Of a stretch of DNA of 6,206 nt, positions 4,497 through 6,206 are shown piece after piece. Position numbers and translations under genes: made by a program. Numbering within the stretch: position 1 is the first letter of the stretch; every line of letters begins with the position of its first letter. The notes below the pieces were generated by a model. It did no database searches. It was not told the origin of the DNA and worked only from the letters and a program-made list of their open reading frames with translations. Origin of the DNA: Bacillota bacterium (GTDB lineage: Bacteria; Bacillota; Clostridia; Saccharofermentanales; UBA5734); the NCBI GenBank assembly GCA_023438965.1, contig JAEXPB010000262.1, forward strand, positions 1 to 6,206, in the 5' to 3' direction.

Positions 4497-6206
4497 ATGA
4501 GCCAGCATTATCCCAATCCAACCAGTTCTGGTGCCAATCAGCCGCCGTCCGGCGGCTTCTGCCGCCATTGCGGTTCACCGCTGCCACCGCAGGCCAGTTT
4601 TTGCCGGAAATGCGGCCAGCCTCGCCTCCAGCCCCGGCCGCAGAATCGCCGGCCTCGTCGTTTGCGGGCGGTTGCCCTGACCTTGGCGGCGATTGTGCTG
4701 GTTTTTGTCCTGCTGGGCATTGCCGGTGCGTTTGCCGACGACGATTCCGGCAATCTCGGATTGGGTAAGACAACGGAACTGGTCAGCCAGCAGCTTGGCG
4801 CCAATGGCGGCCAGCTTAAGATCGCAAATGCGGATTCTCCTTTGAACGGTTTAACTTTGGCTGTACCGGACGGCGCTTATGCTGCTAAACAAAAATGGAC
4901 AATCCGTGAAACACCGATCAAAGATCATCAACTGGGTGACCTTTTCCATCCGGTCACCCCGCTGATCACACTCGACAACGGCCATATTTTTGCCGCCAAG
5001 CCGATGACGCTGACCATTCCGATTACGAAGGCCACCGACGAATTTGCCATGGCTTTCTATTACGACCGCACGACCGGCGGGCTGGAGGGCATTCCCTGCC
5101 TGGCCCAGGATAATCAGTCGATCACCCTGGCGACCGCCCACTTCTCGGACATCGTCGTCAGTACCGTCAAAAAGTCCATGCTGGCCGGGCGGATCCAGAA
5201 TGACGAGGCTACGACGGATTTCCTGCCGGGCATGAGCGATTTCTTCGCCCCGAATTTCGGCAGCATCGCCGAGGCCGGCGGTCATTGCACCGGCCAATCC
5301 CTGGCGGAAATCCATTATTACAATACCCACAGCAACGACAACCACACCGGACTGTCCCTGCGCGCCGAAGATCAGGTCGACAATGGCCTCCGGCCGGTCA
5401 CCGCCGGTTTCTGGCCCGACGACAACCTGGCCTACCGCTTCTGTTCACTGCTGCAACGCAATTTCACCTGGGGCACGGCCTATACGGATAGTTTCCTCCA
5501 CCTACCCGAAGACCTGGTCTACTATTCCTTCGGCTATGCCATGGCACTCACCCATTCGCCGCAATTGATCGTTATTTACGGCAAGGACCAGCAGGGTAAT
5601 GTCGTGGGCCACACCATGGTGGTATATGAGGTTACGCCGCAGGGGCTGGCCATCGCCGATCCGAATTACCCCGGCGACCTGGATCGTCTGGTCAAGGTCG
5701 AACGCGACCCGGCCAAGCCGGCTTTCCTGGGCCTGGCCAATTATGGCTCCGGCGCCACCGCTAATTCACCTGGCACAGTTTTCGATGAATTTGCTTATTT
5801 CGGCACTTATGCCCTCTACAATTACGACGCCATCGACCAGCTCTGGCAGGACGTCCTGGCTGGCAAGGATGTCGCCGCCGGCATTTTCCCGGCCGATCTT
5901 TCCTTCCTGGTCATGACCGGCCGCGACAACAACAAGCAGGCGATCTATCAGACGCTGCAAAACGACTGTACCCTGACCCGGACCCAGACCGCCGAGATCA
6001 ATGCCGACAAACCGGATCGCATTTTCCTGACCATCCCGCAGGCGGACCGGAAGGCGCAATACACCCTCTACCTCGGCACCGAGAAATTGGGCACCGTCAC
6101 CGGTCTTGGCCTGGACGCCGACCAGTGGGTCAACTTCGGGCTCCAGAAAGGCTCCAACGACATCGGCATCCTCTATGAGCAGCAGGATTCCACCGGTCGC
6201 TTCGCC
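4497..6206 (+). CDS. Membrane-anchored zinc-ribbon protein with ZU5-like and papain-like cysteine peptidase domains (3' end cut off)
   Basis: The frame is open for 570 codons from the ATG at 4497 to the window edge. Layout seen: a zinc ribbon with C22, C25, C36 and C39 (CRHCG...CRKCG); an Arg-rich stretch at 46-57; and one hydrophobic helix at about 58-80, which by the positive-inside rule places the ribbon in the cytoplasm and the rest outside. Residues about 100-225 form a beta-rich domain resembling ZU5 (GLTLAVPDGAY, then TLTIPITKATDEFAMAFYYD, ending in HFSDIVVS). Residues about 250-400 look like a papain-fold peptidase: GGHCTGQSLAEIHYYN with C264 as nucleophile, GHTMVVYEV with H372, and IADPNYPGD with D388. 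From about 505 a beta-sandwich segment begins and is truncated. The ATG is the first possible start in frame; only a weak AGG precedes it. I do not recognise a named protein. Extracellular proteolysis or transpeptidation is inferred from the triad. It is divergently transcribed from the sugar operon, with no proven functional link. Confidence 0.85.
   Translation, partial: MSQHYPNPTSSGANQPPSGGFCRHCGSPLPPQASFCRKCGQPRLQPRPQNRRPRRLRAVALTLAAIVLVFVLLGIAGAFADDDSGNLGLGKTTELVSQQLGANGGQLKIANADSPLNGLTLAVPDGAYAAKQKWTIRETPIKDHQLGDLFHPVTPLITLDNGHIFAAKPMTLTIPITKATDEFAMAFYYDRTTGGLEGIPCLAQDNQSITLATAHFSDIVVSTVKKSMLAGRIQNDEATTDFLPGMSDFFAPNFGSIAEAGGHCTGQSLAEIHYYNTHSNDNHTGLSLRAEDQVDNGLRPVTAGFWPDDNLAYRFCSLLQRNFTWGTAYTDSFLHLPEDLVYYSFGYAMALTHSPQLIVIYGKDQQGNVVGHTMVVYEVTPQGLAIADPNYPGDLDRLVKVERDPAKPAFLGLANYGSGATANSPGTVFDEFAYFGTYALYNYDAIDQLWQDVLAGKDVAAGIFPADLSFLVMTGRDNNKQAIYQTLQNDCTLTRTQTAEINADKPDRIFLTIPQADRKAQYTLYLGTEKLGTVTGLGLDADQWVNFGLQKGSNDIGILYEQQDSTGRFA

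Noticed and set aside
4851..5345. A 164-codon minus-strand frame inside the zinc-ribbon gene
   Set aside because: It lies antisense to a continuous 570-codon frame with clear domains, and its own translation shows no recognisable family.

Overview
The window is a GC-rich bacterial fragment with a compact leftward (minus-strand) operon, a short AT-rich divergent control region, and one rightward gene that runs off the right edge. Coding sequence is strongly biased to G/C at third positions. Ribosome-binding sites are of the AGGAGG type, and the promoters look like the ordinary housekeeping-sigma kind (TTGACA/TATAAT with 17-nt spacers). A membrane protein with an N-terminal zinc ribbon, together with a DeoR/M42/FGGY catabolic set, fits an anaerobic Gram-positive-type bacterium, most likely a GC-rich member of the Bacillota. 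That placement is an inference; no marker gene is present.

Leftward operon, in transcription order: a DeoR-family regulator (4207 to 3443), an M42-family metallopeptidase related to SgcX/FrvX (3427 to 2342), an FGGY carbohydrate kinase (2300 to 780) and a BtpA/SgcQ-family TIM-barrel protein (698 to the left edge, 3' end missing). The gaps are 15, 41 and 81 nt, and each gene has its own Shine-Dalgarno sequence. Three of the four families (DeoR regulator, M42, BtpA/SgcQ) also occur together in the Escherichia coli sgc cluster (sgcXBCQAER), whose substrate is not established. There a phosphotransferase system imports and phosphorylates the sugar. Here a cytosolic FGGY kinase stands in the operon, which suggests the substrate arrives unphosphorylated and is phosphorylated inside the cell. 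No transporter is visible; it may lie beyond the left edge.

Control region (4208-4496): a near-consensus promoter drives the leftward operon (-35 4275-4270, -10 4252-4247) and another drives the rightward gene (-35 4399-4404, -10 4422-4427). Between and around them are AT-rich sequence, helically phased ATGA repeats, many TGAT tetramers, a perfect 12-bp palindrome and a 5-bp inverted repeat. These are candidate operators for the DeoR protein, but binding is untested.

Rightward gene (4497 to the right edge, 570 codons visible): a membrane-anchored protein with a cytoplasmic four-cysteine zinc ribbon, one transmembrane helix, a beta-rich domain resembling ZU5, and a domain with a papain-like Cys-His-Asp layout (C264, H372, D388) predicted to face outwards. 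A seven-codon leader ORF (4469-4492) owns the only good Shine-Dalgarno sequence and ends four bases before the start of the big gene. This suggests translational coupling, or a sequencing or mutational frameshift. No functional link between this gene and the sugar operon is shown beyond divergent neighbourhood.

No RNA gene, mobile element, CRISPR array or convincing terminator was seen.
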